Positions 23,679-32,385 of a stretch of 64,000 nucleotides of DNA are shown here, one piece after another. How positions within the stretch are numbered: position 1 is the stretch's first letter; each line of letters begins with the position of its first letter. Below the pieces are notes generated by a model that was given only the letters and a program-made list of their open reading frames with translations, was not told the origin of the DNA and made no database searches. The stretch lies in the NCBI GenBank assembly GCA_965276785.1, contig OZ255629.1:2418001-2482000 (forward strand), in the 5' to 3' direction. This DNA is from LMUY01 sp965276785 (GTDB taxonomy: Bacteria; Pseudomonadota; Alphaproteobacteria; Acetobacterales; Acetobacteraceae). The position numbers were made by a program, and so were the translations under genes.

Positions 23679-24302
23679 GTGGCTATGGTGCTCTACGACT
23701 ACGAACTCTCGGCCGACGCCTACACGGTCCGCCTGGCCCTGGCGCTGTTAGGCCTGGCCTACGAGCGTCGCGCTGTGGACGTCTATCCTGGCCGCGAGCA
23801 CGAAACCGCAGAGTTCCGCGCCCTCGCACCGTTGGCGGCCGTCCCCGTGTTGTGCGACGGCGGCCTGGTCGTCGAGACGGCCGAAGCGATCCTATGCCAT
23901 CTTGCAGAGGTGCACGACCCCGAGGGCGTGTGGTGGCCGCGAGCCCGGCGCAGCGCCGTGCTCAAATGGGTCCTGTTCGCCGCCCGCTCGCTGGCCGCCG
24001 CCGCGGCGGCCCGGCTGGAGGCGATCCTGCGGCAGGAGTCGCCCTACACCGACGCCGCAGCGACAGCGCAAGCCGCGTTGGAGGAAGTCGAGGACCATCT
24101 GGTGCGCGCCGACCTCGTCGGCGAGGCCTTCCTGGCCGGCCCCGCACCCACCATTGCGGACCTGGCAGTTTTCCCCGCCGCCGCGCTATCGGCCGACTGG
24201 GGCCTCGGCCACGAGGATTTGCCTAAGCTGCGCTGCTGGACGCGCCGGGTCCGCGCCTTGCCGGGTTTCATCACCATGCCAGGTATCGCCGAGTTCCTGT
24301 AG
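23679..24302 (+). CDS. Glutathione S-transferase family protein
   Basis: The 207-residue protein has an N-terminal thioredoxin-like domain (MVLYDYELSADAYTVRLAL, with the cis-Pro loop AAVPVLCDGG near 55 and ETAEAILCHLAE) and an all-helical C-terminal domain with GPAPTIADLAVFPAA. Such enzymes conjugate or isomerise electrophiles with glutathione; ring-cleavage pathways often include one. The start GTG 23679 abuts the oxygenase stop; ATG 23685 is an alternative. It is the last gene of the operon and ends 54 nt before a convergent tRNA gene. Confidence 0.85.
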   Translation: MAMVLYDYELSADAYTVRLALALLGLAYERRAVDVYPGREHETAEFRALAPLAAVPVLCDGGLVVETAEAILCHLAEVHDPEGVWWPRARRSAVLKWVLFAARSLAAAAAARLEAILRQESPYTDAAATAQAALEEVEDHLVRADLVGEAFLAGPAPTIADLAVFPAAALSADWGLGHEDLPKLRCWTRRVRALPGFITMPGIAEFL

Positions 24303-24356
24303 CGGGCCTGACTGGTAGAAACATGGTCATCCTGTTGCCGGCCGGTAGCCTGCGCA

Positions 24357-24430
24357 TGCGCCCGGCAGGACTCGAACCCGCGACCAAGCCGTTATGAGCG
24401 GCCCGCTCTAACCAACTGAGCTACAGGCGC
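24357..24430 (-). tRNA. tRNA with CAU anticodon, probably tRNA-Ile2 (lysidine type)
   Basis: The reverse strand folds as a 74-nt cloverleaf: acceptor GCGCCTG/CGGGCGC, D arm GCTC-AGTTGGTTA-GAGC, anticodon stem GGCCG/CGGCT with loop CTCATAA, and T arm GCGGG-TTCGAGT-CCTGC. The anticodon CAU could be Met or lysidine-modified Ile2. The loop and following TTGGTCGC match the E. coli ileX style, so Ile2 is preferred. CCA is not encoded. The gene is isolated between the GST gene and ppa. Confidence 0.9.
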
Positions 24431-24528
24431 ACACGCCACCCTTCCATGCCCCCGCGCAGCCCGTCTTGGCAAGGATTAGCCTCGCCGGTAGGGTCCCGCC
24501 CGCCAGTTTCAGCCTCAAGGGAACCATC

Positions 24529-25050
24529 ATGGACGTCACCAAGCTCAGCACCGGCAAGGCACCGCCCTCCGACATCAACGTGGTCATCGAAATCCCGCAA
24601 GGGTCGCAGGTGAAATACGAGGTCGACAAGGATAGCGGCGCCGTCGTGGTGGACCGCTTCTTGTTCACCCCGATGGCCTATCCGGCGGCCTATGGCTTCA
24701 TCCCCGGCACGCTGGCCGACGATGGCGACCCGGCGGACGTGCTGGTGCTCGCCCCGGCCCCAATCGTGCCCGGCGCCGTCATCCGCGTGCGCCCGATCGG
24801 CATGCTGCAGATGGAGGACGAGAGCGGCCAGGACGAGAAGATCATCTGCGTGCCGCACGACAAGATCAGCCTGCAGTTCAAGGACGTGCAAGCGGTGCAA
24901 GACCTGCCCGAGATCGCCCGCCAGCAGATCGAGCATTTCTTCACCCGCTACAAGGATCTCGAGCCGGGCAAGTGGGTCAAGGTGACCGGCTGGGCCGACA
25001 AGGCTGCGGCGGAGGCCGTCATTATGAAGGCGATCGCGGCGGGAAAGTAG
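24529..25050 (+). CDS. ppa: Inorganic pyrophosphatase (family I)
   Basis: The 173-residue enzyme hydrolyses PPi to drive biosynthetic reactions. It shows the family signature DGDPADVLVLAP (about 65-76), IEIPQGSQVKYEVDKDSG near the N-terminus and the MEDESGQDEKIICVP metal and phosphate segment. Length matches prokaryotic hexameric enzymes. ATG 24529 is preferred to an upstream in-frame start because MDVTKLSTGK matches family N-termini. It lies 98 nt beyond the tRNA and converges with the HNH gene 7 nt away. Confidence 0.96.
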   Translation: MDVTKLSTGKAPPSDINVVIEIPQGSQVKYEVDKDSGAVVVDRFLFTPMAYPAAYGFIPGTLADDGDPADVLVLAPAPIVPGAVIRVRPIGMLQMEDESGQDEKIICVPHDKISLQFKDVQAVQDLPEIARQQIEHFFTRYKDLEPGKWVKVTGWADKAAAEAVIMKAIAAGK

Positions 25051-25057
25051 CGCGCCC

Positions 25058-25606
25058 TCAGCCCTCCAACAGCTCGGAATCCCAATAGAGGTAGTCGCGC
25101 CAGCTCTCGTGCAGGTAGTTCGGCGGGAAGGCACGGCCGTTTTCCTGCAGCTCCCAGGTGGAGGGCTGACGGGGCACCGCGCGAGGAAACATGCTGCATT
25201 CGCGCGGCAGGCGGGAGCCTTTGCTCAGGTTACAATGCCCACATGCGGTGACGACGTTCTCCCAAGTCGTGCGGCCACCGCGACTCCGCGGTATCACGTG
25301 GTCGAACGTCAGATCATGCGTTGGCAGCCGGTCGGCGCAGTATTGGCAGGCAAAGCCATCCCGCAGAAAGACATTGAAGCGGGTGAATGCCGGCCGACGG
25401 GCCGCAGGAATGTACTCTTTCAACGCGATGACGCTGGGCAACCGCATGGACTGCGATGGCGAGCGGACTGCCACCTCATACTCGTTCAGCACGGAGACGC
25501 GATCGAGGAACACGGCTTTCACCGCATCCTGCCACGCCCAAACCGAAAGCGGAAAGTAGGAGAGCGGGCGGAAGTCCGCGTTCAGCACAAGCGCCGGATA
25601 GTGCAT
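25058..25606 (-). CDS. HNH endonuclease family protein
   Basis: The 182-residue protein has a C-terminal HNH domain with zinc cysteines CQYC and CGHC and the His/Asn core THDLTFDHVIPRSRGGRTTWENVVTAC. The N-terminal half (MHYPALVLNADFRPLSYFPLSVW) is typical of a conserved chromosomal HNH family common in alphaproteobacteria, rather than of a phage or intron nuclease. I chose ATG 25606; GTG 25624 would add six residues. Its biological role is not established. Confidence 0.88.
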   Translation of the reverse strand: MHYPALVLNADFRPLSYFPLSVWAWQDAVKAVFLDRVSVLNEYEVAVRSPSQSMRLPSVIALKEYIPAARRPAFTRFNVFLRDGFACQYCADRLPTHDLTFDHVIPRSRGGRTTWENVVTACGHCNLSKGSRLPRECSMFPRAVPRQPSTWELQENGRAFPPNYLHESWRDYLYWDSELLEG

Positions 25607-25761
25607 TCCGCCGTCAGGCAACACGCCCTCCTTCGCGGCACTGGCCCTGACGCCCCAAACTGAAGCGGCTCAGGCGGGCGCTTCGCACCGCAAAAATCCA
25701 ACGGGCTTATCGCAGAGCGTCCCGCTTCCCGCAAGGCAGGGCCCCGGTTTTCATCGGCCGG

Positions 25762-26412
25762 TCACAGTTTGAAGCTGCGCCGCAACATTGCCGCCCCCGC
25801 CTCAATGCCCGCCGCGTCGATCAAATGGCCGACCCGGGGCAGGAACACGACCTCCACCGGCACGCCAGCCAGTTTCAGGGCTGCGGCGGCATCGTCGGTG
25901 CGAAATGCCGGCACCACGTCATCCGCCGTGCCATGGACCAGCAACACGGGCGCGCTATTGGTTCGCTCGCGCAGCCGTCCCGGCGCCACCAACGCGCCCG
26001 AATAAGCCAGGATGCCGCAGGGCGCCACAGCCCGGCGCAGGCCGGCAAACAGCACCATCATGGCGCCTTGACTAAACCCCACCAGGGCGTATGCCCCGGG
26101 CGGAAGGCCAAGCCGGACCAACTCGGCGTCGATGAACCGGTCCAGCGCCGGGCGGGCCTTTGCGGCGCCGTTGGCGGTGCGCGCCGGGTCGCGGTCGCCG
26201 ATCGGCCACCATTGCCGGCCCGGCGGACCGCCATCGAAGATCTCGGGCGCGTCGGGCGCAGCGAAACTGGCATTCGGCAAAGCGGCGCCGAGTTGCGGCG
26301 CCAGTTCAATTAAGTCCTGCCCGGTCGCGCCAAGGCCGTGGCAGATGACTATTAGTTGCTGGGCTGGAGCGCCCGATGCCGGTCCCCAGCGCACCGCTTG
26401 CAACTCCGTCAT
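25762..26412 (-). CDS. Phospholipase/carboxylesterase (YpfH/EstB type alpha/beta hydrolase)
   Basis: The 216-residue alpha/beta hydrolase has nucleophile motif GFSQGAMM (about 113-120), oxyanion region HGLGATGQDL near 25, Asp in HGTADDVVPAF near 161 and His in PRVGHLID near 193. This is the carboxylesterase/lysophospholipase family acting on small acyl esters. No signal peptide is visible, so it is cytoplasmic. It is divergent from gluQ, with 49 nt between starts. Confidence 0.9.
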   Translation of the reverse strand: MTELQAVRWGPASGAPAQQLIVICHGLGATGQDLIELAPQLGAALPNASFAAPDAPEIFDGGPPGRQWWPIGDRDPARTANGAAKARPALDRFIDAELVRLGLPPGAYALVGFSQGAMMVLFAGLRRAVAPCGILAYSGALVAPGRLRERTNSAPVLLVHGTADDVVPAFRTDDAAAALKLAGVPVEVVFLPRVGHLIDAAGIEAGAAMLRRSFKL

Positions 26413-26461
26413 CCAGCCTCCCGCTCACCCCACCTTACCCACTATGCTGGCCTCAACGCGC

Positions 26462-27316
26462 ATGTCCATCATCACACGCTTTGCGCCCAGCCCGACCGGT
26501 TGGCTGCACCTCGGGCACGTCTACGCGGCGCAGCAGGCTTGGCGCCGGGCGCGCGACGATGGCGGCCGTTTCCTGCTGCGCCTGGAAGACATCGACACGG
26601 CGCGTTGCCGCCCCGCCTTCGCGGCCGCGATTTCGGAAGACCTGGCCTGGTTGGGCCTGCAAGCGGACGGCCCGGCATGGGTGCAGTCGGAGCATTTTGC
26701 CGAATACGCAGAGGATCTCGAAGCGCTACGCCGGCGCGGCCTGCTCTATCCATGCTTTTGCAGCCGGGCCGACATCCTTCGCGCCAGCGCTGCGCCGCAT
26801 GGGCCGGAGGGCGCGGTTTATCCGGGCACGTGCCGCACGCTGCCTGATGCCGAGGTGGAGCGCCGCATCGCCGCCGGCGCGCCGCACGCCTGGCGGCTGG
26901 ATAGCGGCCGCGCGTTGGCCGCAACCGGCCCGCTCAGCTTTCACGAGGAAGGGCTGGGGCGCCTGCCCTGCCATCCGGCGGCTTTTGGCGACCTCGTGCT
27001 CGGCCGGCGGGACGTGCCCGCCAGCTATCACCTCGCTGTGGCGCATGACGACGCAGCCCAGGGCGTCACTTTGGTTACGCGCGGGGAGGATTTGCGGCCC
27101 GCCGCGTCGGTGCATCGTCTGCTACAGGCGCTGATGGGCTGGCCGGAGCCGCATTACGCCCATCATCGCCTGCTGGCGGATGCATCCGGGCGGCGGTTGT
27201 CGAAGCGGGACGGCGCGCTGGCGGTGCGCATGTTGCGAGAGGCGGGTCAGACCCCAGCCGCGGTATGGGCCATGGCCGCATCGGCACCGGTCTGCGACAC
27301 ATTGCCCGTCACCTAG
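26462..27316 (+). CDS. gluQ: Glutamyl-Q tRNA(Asp) synthetase
   Basis: The 284-residue protein is a truncated GluRS paralogue that attaches glutamate to the queuosine base of tRNA-Asp. It has the class I motif as HLGH (RFAPSPTGWLHLGH), LRLEDIDTARC, a zinc-like segment CFCSR...YPGTCR and a KMSKS equivalent LSKRDGA. The anticodon-binding domain of GluRS is absent, as expected. I chose ATG 26462 because MSIITRFAPSPTG is the family start. Confidence 0.95.
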   Translation: MSIITRFAPSPTGWLHLGHVYAAQQAWRRARDDGGRFLLRLEDIDTARCRPAFAAAISEDLAWLGLQADGPAWVQSEHFAEYAEDLEALRRRGLLYPCFCSRADILRASAAPHGPEGAVYPGTCRTLPDAEVERRIAAGAPHAWRLDSGRALAATGPLSFHEEGLGRLPCHPAAFGDLVLGRRDVPASYHLAVAHDDAAQGVTLVTRGEDLRPAASVHRLLQALMGWPEPHYAHHRLLADASGRRLSKRDGALAVRMLREAGQTPAAVWAMAASAPVCDTLPVT

Positions 27317-27422
27317 TAGGCAGTTGTTCATACGAAGGTACCAATACGTTAACTCGTTTTAATCTATTTGCACGCTTCGTCTATCAGAAGCGATCATGCT
27401 CCAATGCGATCAGCCGGCCTCG

Positions 27423-28295
27423 TCAGCCGGCTGCCGCCGTGCCGAACGGCGTTCGTCGCGCCACGACCACCTGGCTCTTGGGCAACGCTGCGTCGAGCGC
27501 GCGTTGGATGCGGGAGCCTTCGGGCCAGTCCAGCACGCTGTCCCAAACCCGCGCCCAGCCCTCCAGGACGGGATGCGACTGCCACGACATGAAATCCGTT
27601 TTCGTTTCCCAAAACAGGCTCCACCACAGCGCCCAGTAGAAGCCATAGCAGTCGTAGCGTTCGACCGCGAAGCCGGCACTGGCGATCAGCGAGCACAGGG
27701 TGGCGCGATCCAGGACCCTGATGTGGTTGGGGTGCTGGAACAGCATGTCCGGGGCGAGTAATTTCTGCACGGCCTCTGAGCGCGGGTCGGGGCAGGACAA
27801 CACCAGCAACGCGCCGGGCGCGGCGATCCGGGCGAGTTCCGCGAGCAGGATGGCGGGATTGGCCACGTGCTCGATGACCTCGGTGCAGACAACCCGCGTC
27901 GCGACCGCCGTTGCGAACGGAAGCGGCGCGGCGTCTGAAACCGCCACCTCGATCCGGCCGGGCGCGATCGCCTCAAGCCGCGCGCGGGCGCCTTGGAGGC
28001 GCGGCTCGTCCACATCGGCGAGCAACACGCGCGCGCCTTGCTTGGCGCAAAACGCAGCGGCGCCTCCGTCCCCGCAACCAATATCGGCGACCACGTCCGC
28101 GGCGTCGATGGAGACGCCGGGATAGAGCAGCCCGCGCGTGCCGTCGAACCAGCCATGCATGACCGCGTCGCGCAATCCGACATCGCGCGAAATTCCGCTC
28201 GCGTCCGGCGGCGCGTCTGCGGCGATCTCTGCCGGCGGCGCAGGATCGAGCAATTGCGCCCAACCGCGCAGCGCCCGGCCGAACCGGTGCCTCAT
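27423..28295 (-). CDS. Class I SAM-dependent methyltransferase of the surface-glycan operon
   Basis: The 290-residue protein has motif I VVADIGCGDGGAAAF (about 72-86), acidic motif II LLADVDE, and VVCTEVIEHVANPAILLAELARIAAPGALLVLSCPD, which matches UbiE/COQ5-like folds. The C-terminal part is aromatic-rich (YDCYGFYWALWWSLFWETK). ATG 28295 is fixed by ATGA overlap with the upstream acyltransferase. It is the last gene of a four-gene minus-strand operon. A sugar or lipid-glycan target is inferred from neighbours. Confidence 0.85.
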   Translation of the reverse strand: MRHRFGRALRGWAQLLDPAPPAEIAADAPPDASGISRDVGLRDAVMHGWFDGTRGLLYPGVSIDAADVVADIGCGDGGAAAFCAKQGARVLLADVDEPRLQGARARLEAIAPGRIEVAVSDAAPLPFATAVATRVVCTEVIEHVANPAILLAELARIAAPGALLVLSCPDPRSEAVQKLLAPDMLFQHPNHIRVLDRATLCSLIASAGFAVERYDCYGFYWALWWSLFWETKTDFMSWQSHPVLEGWARVWDSVLDWPEGSRIQRALDAALPKSQVVVARRTPFGTAAAG

Positions 28296-29479
28296 TGGGC
28301 GGCCGCCACTGAACGGGCGCTTCCGGGCGCGCCGATCCGGGCTGCGATACGACGCCCATGCTGACGCAACGGCCGCTCGATGACGCGATAATTCAAATCC
28401 GCGAGCAGGAGGCAAGAACACCCCGTTGCGGCGAGAAAGATTGCTAGGGTCGCGCCGGCAGGCGGTCCGGGGGGATCGGTGGGGTGGAGACGGAACCAGA
28501 TCTCATGCGCCGCCGCATAAGCTGGGATGTGCACGAGATAAAGCGCGTAGGAACGCGAGCCGAGCCAAACTGCGACCCGGCGCGACATCCCATCGGCCCA
28601 GAGCATGCCGCAATCCTGCGCGGCGAGGAACACAAGCGCACCGGCCAGCAGGGTGATGGGCAGCAACCGGAAGGACACGAACGCGAGGCCGTCGGACCCG
28701 AGCGCCAGCAAAAGCCCGATGGCGCCAAACAGCAGCAGCGCCCGCAGCACGGGGCGCTGGCTGAGCGACGCCGGAGCGGCGAGCCTCCAGGCCACGGACC
28801 CGTCGCGCTCGGCGAATGCCAGCAACACGCCAGTGGCAAGCGCTGCCGGCCTCGTCATCATGGAAAGCGGCGTCTGTTGCTGCAGGGTCGTCAACAGCAG
28901 CAAGGCGAGCACAATCGGCAGACGCCGGCGCAATAGCAGCAGCGCGAGTGGCAGGAGGATATAGAACTGCTCCTCGAGCGACAGGCTCCAATACGGGAAC
29001 CCGAGCCCCGTGTCGGCACGGCCGAATTGCCTCGCCAGATGAAAGTTGGCGAGGTCGAACGCGCCGGCGAGTGCGGTGCTGACGTCGGCGGAGAAGGCGT
29101 GAAACGCCCCTGAACGATTGAACAAGAGCGCGGGCAGCAGTGGCAGCGCCAGCCACAACAGCGCAGAGGGCAGCAACCGCCACGCCCGCCGGCACCAGAA
29201 CCGCAGCACCGGGACGGCTGCCGATTCGACTGACGAGCGTTCCAGGACCGGGATCAGCCCGCGGCCAATCACGAAGCCGGACACGCCGAAGAACAGGTCA
29301 ACCCCAGTCCAGCCGCCGCTGACTCGGTGAAGCGTCGAGTAGAGCGGCCCACCCCACCAGATCAGATTTACGGGCGCGTGCTGCACCAAAACCATGACAA
29401 TGGCGACAGCCCGAAGCGCCTCGACTTCGGCAAGCCGACCGGACGCGGGTGCATTGCCCGGCCGGAACGAAGCCTTCAA
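28292..29479 (-). CDS. Acyltransferase 3 family membrane protein
   Basis: The 395-residue protein has about ten membrane segments. It shows the family N-terminus LAEVEALRAVAIVMVLVQHAP, with the His used for acyl transfer, then GWTGVDLFFGVSGFVIGRGL, PYWSLSLEEQFYILLP and the terminal ERPLR motif. Such proteins O-acylate polysaccharides or lipids at the membrane. The likely start is TTG 29479, which overlaps the glycosyltransferase TGA (TTGA); a longer frame would overlap that gene by 130 nt. The context suggests decoration of a surface glycan. Confidence 0.88.
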   Translation of the reverse strand: MKASFRPGNAPASGRLAEVEALRAVAIVMVLVQHAPVNLIWWGGPLYSTLHRVSGGWTGVDLFFGVSGFVIGRGLIPVLERSSVESAAVPVLRFWCRRAWRLLPSALLWLALPLLPALLFNRSGAFHAFSADVSTALAGAFDLANFHLARQFGRADTGLGFPYWSLSLEEQFYILLPLALLLLRRRLPIVLALLLLTTLQQQTPLSMMTRPAALATGVLLAFAERDGSVAWRLAAPASLSQRPVLRALLLFGAIGLLLALGSDGLAFVSFRLLPITLLAGALVFLAAQDCGMLWADGMSRRVAVWLGSRSYALYLVHIPAYAAAHEIWFRLHPTDPPGPPAGATLAIFLAATGCSCLLLADLNYRVIERPLRQHGRRIAARIGAPGSARSVAAAQ

Positions 29480-30822
29480 GACGCCGACTCGTGAGCTGCC
29501 AACGCATCTTCGCGCCCGGTGCGCACCCGCTCGGCGCCCACAGCCGGCGCGAGGCCGAGCAACGTCCGCAACCGGGCTTCCACCACCGCCTCGCTGCAAT
29601 GCTCGCACAGCCGAAGGTTCGCGTGCTCCGCCATGGCGCGGTAGCGGGCGGGATCGGACACGGCGACACGTTGCGCCTCGGTGAACGCAGCCACCAGCGA
29701 CGCCCAGTCAATCCGGTGCCGCCGCGTGCGGATGGCGTGGCGCGGGTCCTGCGGCCAATAGGATGCCTCAAGCGTCGAGCGAACGACAAAGCCACTCCGC
29801 GCGTCGAAATAATCCGCCATCGAGGTGTGGTTCGGCGAGATTGCGGGGATACCGGCGCTCATGAACTCCATCAGCGGCAAACACTGGCCCTCGCCATGGG
29901 AGGTGTTCACCGCATAGCGCGTCGCGCGGGTTAGCGCCTCGTATTCGGGTTCGCTGAGGAAACCATCGATCAGGACCACGCGGCAGCGGAATGGACTGAG
30001 CTTGGCAAGGTCTTCAAGGATGGCCGAGATGGCTTCGGCGCAGTTGGAGTGGGTAAGCTTGAGCACGAGCGTCGCATCGGGCTCGTTGCGAAAGGCCCAA
30101 ACGAAGCCGGAGACCATGTCGAACCAATTCTTGCGGCCGTCCGTTGGATTGAACACGGCGGTATAGACGATGCCCGAGAGCATCAGGATGGAGCGGGCCT
30201 CCCGGTCGGCAGCCCGGCCCGGCAGCTTCTGCCAACCTAGCGCGCGCCGGACCGTCGATCGGTAAGGCGCCAGATCGGTCGAGCGCGTGTCGATGACGCG
30301 CCCGGTGACGTCGAGCCGGGCCGGCACGCCGGGCGGCCGTAAAGAGCTTTGCCGGTCGTAGATCGGCGCGAAACGGTCCCAGACCGGTGCCGGGATCGAC
30401 CGGATGTCGAAGTCGGCCCCAAGCGTGCGGCGCGTCACCGCCACCGTGAAGCCGCTATGGGTGACGGCGCGGCCGAGCGCACGCAGGACGCGCCGCCAGT
30501 CGTGCCGCCACTCGTCATCCCAGACATCGCAGGGAAGGGTATCGAATTCCCAGGCGAACACGGGAATGGTCGGACAGGCAAGCCCGACCGCCGTCTGGTG
30601 CGGCGGCGCAAAGGACAGGAACACGCAGGCTTCGCCGTAGCGGCGAGCCAGTGCATAGATCGGGTCGACCTCGCGCAATGGATCGAGCACGTCGATCACA
30701 TGGCCGATCTGCTCCAGCACCGGGCGGAAGGCAGCGAGCACGAAGTAATAGCTGTATTCCGAGCAGCCGAGATTACCGGCGATGGTCTGGTCGCTGTTGC
30801 CGGCGTAGACGATAATGATCAC
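29476..30822 (-). CDS. Glycosyltransferase, GT4-like, paralogue 2
   Basis: The 448-residue protein has a GT-B-like C-terminal half. FNPTDGRKNWFDMVSGFVWAF, VLKLTH, VLIDGFLSEPEYEAL, and NTSHGEGQCLPLMEFMSAGIPAISP form the donor site with the E-x7-E-like pattern. The N-terminal half includes PVFAWEFDTLPCDVWDDEWRHDW, shared with the upstream gene. GTG 30822 overlaps the previous TGA (GTGA). The products of these two genes are clear paralogues. Acceptor and donor are unknown. Confidence 0.85.
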   Translation of the reverse strand: MIIIVYAGNSDQTIAGNLGCSEYSYYFVLAAFRPVLEQIGHVIDVLDPLREVDPIYALARRYGEACVFLSFAPPHQTAVGLACPTIPVFAWEFDTLPCDVWDDEWRHDWRRVLRALGRAVTHSGFTVAVTRRTLGADFDIRSIPAPVWDRFAPIYDRQSSLRPPGVPARLDVTGRVIDTRSTDLAPYRSTVRRALGWQKLPGRAADREARSILMLSGIVYTAVFNPTDGRKNWFDMVSGFVWAFRNEPDATLVLKLTHSNCAEAISAILEDLAKLSPFRCRVVLIDGFLSEPEYEALTRATRYAVNTSHGEGQCLPLMEFMSAGIPAISPNHTSMADYFDARSGFVVRSTLEASYWPQDPRHAIRTRRHRIDWASLVAAFTEAQRVAVSDPARYRAMAEHANLRLCEHCSEAVVEARLRTLLGLAPAVGAERVRTGREDALAAHESAS

Positions 30823-32333
30823 GCGAAAGCGTCCTCGCCGAGAATGGCGCGCAGCGAGGCGGTAACGGCTGCGTCCGAGCTCAGGCGCTCGATCGCATCT
30901 GATGCCGCGCGGGACATCGCCGCATAACGGCCCGGTTGGTGGCGAAGCACGGCGGCGCTCCGCTCGAAGGCGTCGACCAGGCTATCCCACTCGATGCGGA
31001 ACCGGGTGGTCCTGAACAGGTCGCGCGTGTCGTGCGGCCACACGTTGTGCTCAACGGTGGACGTCACCGTGAACGCGTTGTCGGGCGTTATGTAGTCGGC
31101 CATCGCGGTATGGGTTGGCGCGATCGCCGGGCGTCCTGCGCTCATGAACTCCATAAGGGGCAGGCAGAGGCCTTCCGCATGAGATGCGTTCACGACGATA
31201 TCGGTCGCTCCCACCAGCGCCTCCAGCGAGGCCGGGGCGAGCCAACCGCCGATTGCGACAACACGGCAGCGAAACGGTGCCAGCCGGATCAGGAGCGCCT
31301 CAAAGCGAGCGGCGAACGCGGCGGTCTCACGATGCGCGAGCTTCAACACGAGCGTGGCGCCGGGATCGTCGCGGAATGCCCATACGAAGGCGCACACCAT
31401 GTCGGACCAGTTCTTTCGCCCGTCGGCCGGATTGAACACGCTGGTCCAGACGGCGCCCTGGAGGACGACCGTGCGCGGCGGCAGCGCGCGCGCAGGCTCG
31501 CCCGGCGATCCCGGTTTGGCACCGCCCGGCCGCATCGCCCGAACGCGCCGCCGCATGGCGACCGCGGAGAGATAGGATCGGCGCGCGAGCCTTCCTGCGC
31601 GCGACAGCGCCCAGCGCGCAGGCGGCGGCAGTCTGGCGTGCAGTGTTGCTCGGTACGCCTGGCGGGCATGGTGGATGGCGAGCGAAAGCTCCGCGCGTGC
31701 GCCCTGCACCGGTCCGAGCGAGGCGGCAGGCTCGGCCGGCATGGATGCTGCAGCGGTCGCGCCGGGCAGAGGCCACCCCGGTTGGTTGCTGAAATGCGCG
31801 TGGTCCGCGGTGTCGATCAGCAGTCCAGCCAGTTCGATCTTGCCGCCTGTGCAGGGAGTTCGCGCAGCGCGGCCGAGGCGGGACCACGCGGTCCAGACCG
31901 GGGCGGCGACAGCCGCAACCGCGCACGTCTCGCCAACCGCTGCGCGCACCACCTCCGCCGCATGCCGCGATAGCGCGATGGCGTGCCCATGCTGCGCGAA
32001 GACATGACGCCAGTCGTGTCGTGGCTCGTCGTCCCACACCTCGTCCGGGATGGTGTTGAACTCCCAGGCGAACACGCAGACGGTGCGGCAACGCAGGCCG
32101 AGCGGCGCTTTATGCGGCGGTGTGAAAGACAGGAGCGTGCAGGGTTCGCCGCGTTCGACGCAGCCGTCATAGATCGCCTCGGCATCGGCCGGATCGCTGA
32201 CCGACAGCACGCGCTGGGATTGCCCAAGCAGGCGGGCAAACGCCTGGTGAAGGAAGCCGTAGCTGTAGTCGACAGCGCCGAGTGTTTCCGCAAGGGACCG
32301 ACCGGCGAACGCTGAATGGAGAATGAAGGCCAT
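30819..32333 (-). CDS. Glycosyltransferase, GT4-like, paralogue 1
   Basis: The 504-residue protein resembles the downstream glycosyltransferase: VFAWEFNTIPDEVWDDEPRHDW, FNPADGRKNWSDMVCAFVWAF, VVIGGW-type strand and NASHAEGLCLPLMEFMSAGRPAIAP. It carries an additional basic stretch of about 100 residues between the two domains (about 190-290, rich in Arg and Ala) that its paralogue lacks. I chose ATG 32333 (MAFILHSAF); a frame extension to 32444 has no RBS support. It is the first gene of the minus-strand operon. Confidence 0.83.
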   Translation of the reverse strand: MAFILHSAFAGRSLAETLGAVDYSYGFLHQAFARLLGQSQRVLSVSDPADAEAIYDGCVERGEPCTLLSFTPPHKAPLGLRCRTVCVFAWEFNTIPDEVWDDEPRHDWRHVFAQHGHAIALSRHAAEVVRAAVGETCAVAAVAAPVWTAWSRLGRAARTPCTGGKIELAGLLIDTADHAHFSNQPGWPLPGATAAASMPAEPAASLGPVQGARAELSLAIHHARQAYRATLHARLPPPARWALSRAGRLARRSYLSAVAMRRRVRAMRPGGAKPGSPGEPARALPPRTVVLQGAVWTSVFNPADGRKNWSDMVCAFVWAFRDDPGATLVLKLAHRETAAFAARFEALLIRLAPFRCRVVAIGGWLAPASLEALVGATDIVVNASHAEGLCLPLMEFMSAGRPAIAPTHTAMADYITPDNAFTVTSTVEHNVWPHDTRDLFRTTRFRIEWDSLVDAFERSAAVLRHQPGRYAAMSRAASDAIERLSSDAAVTASLRAILGEDAFA

Positions 32334-32385
32334 TCCGTCGCCTGATTTGAACCTCTCCCAAATTCGAGGCATCGCATTCAGAGGA

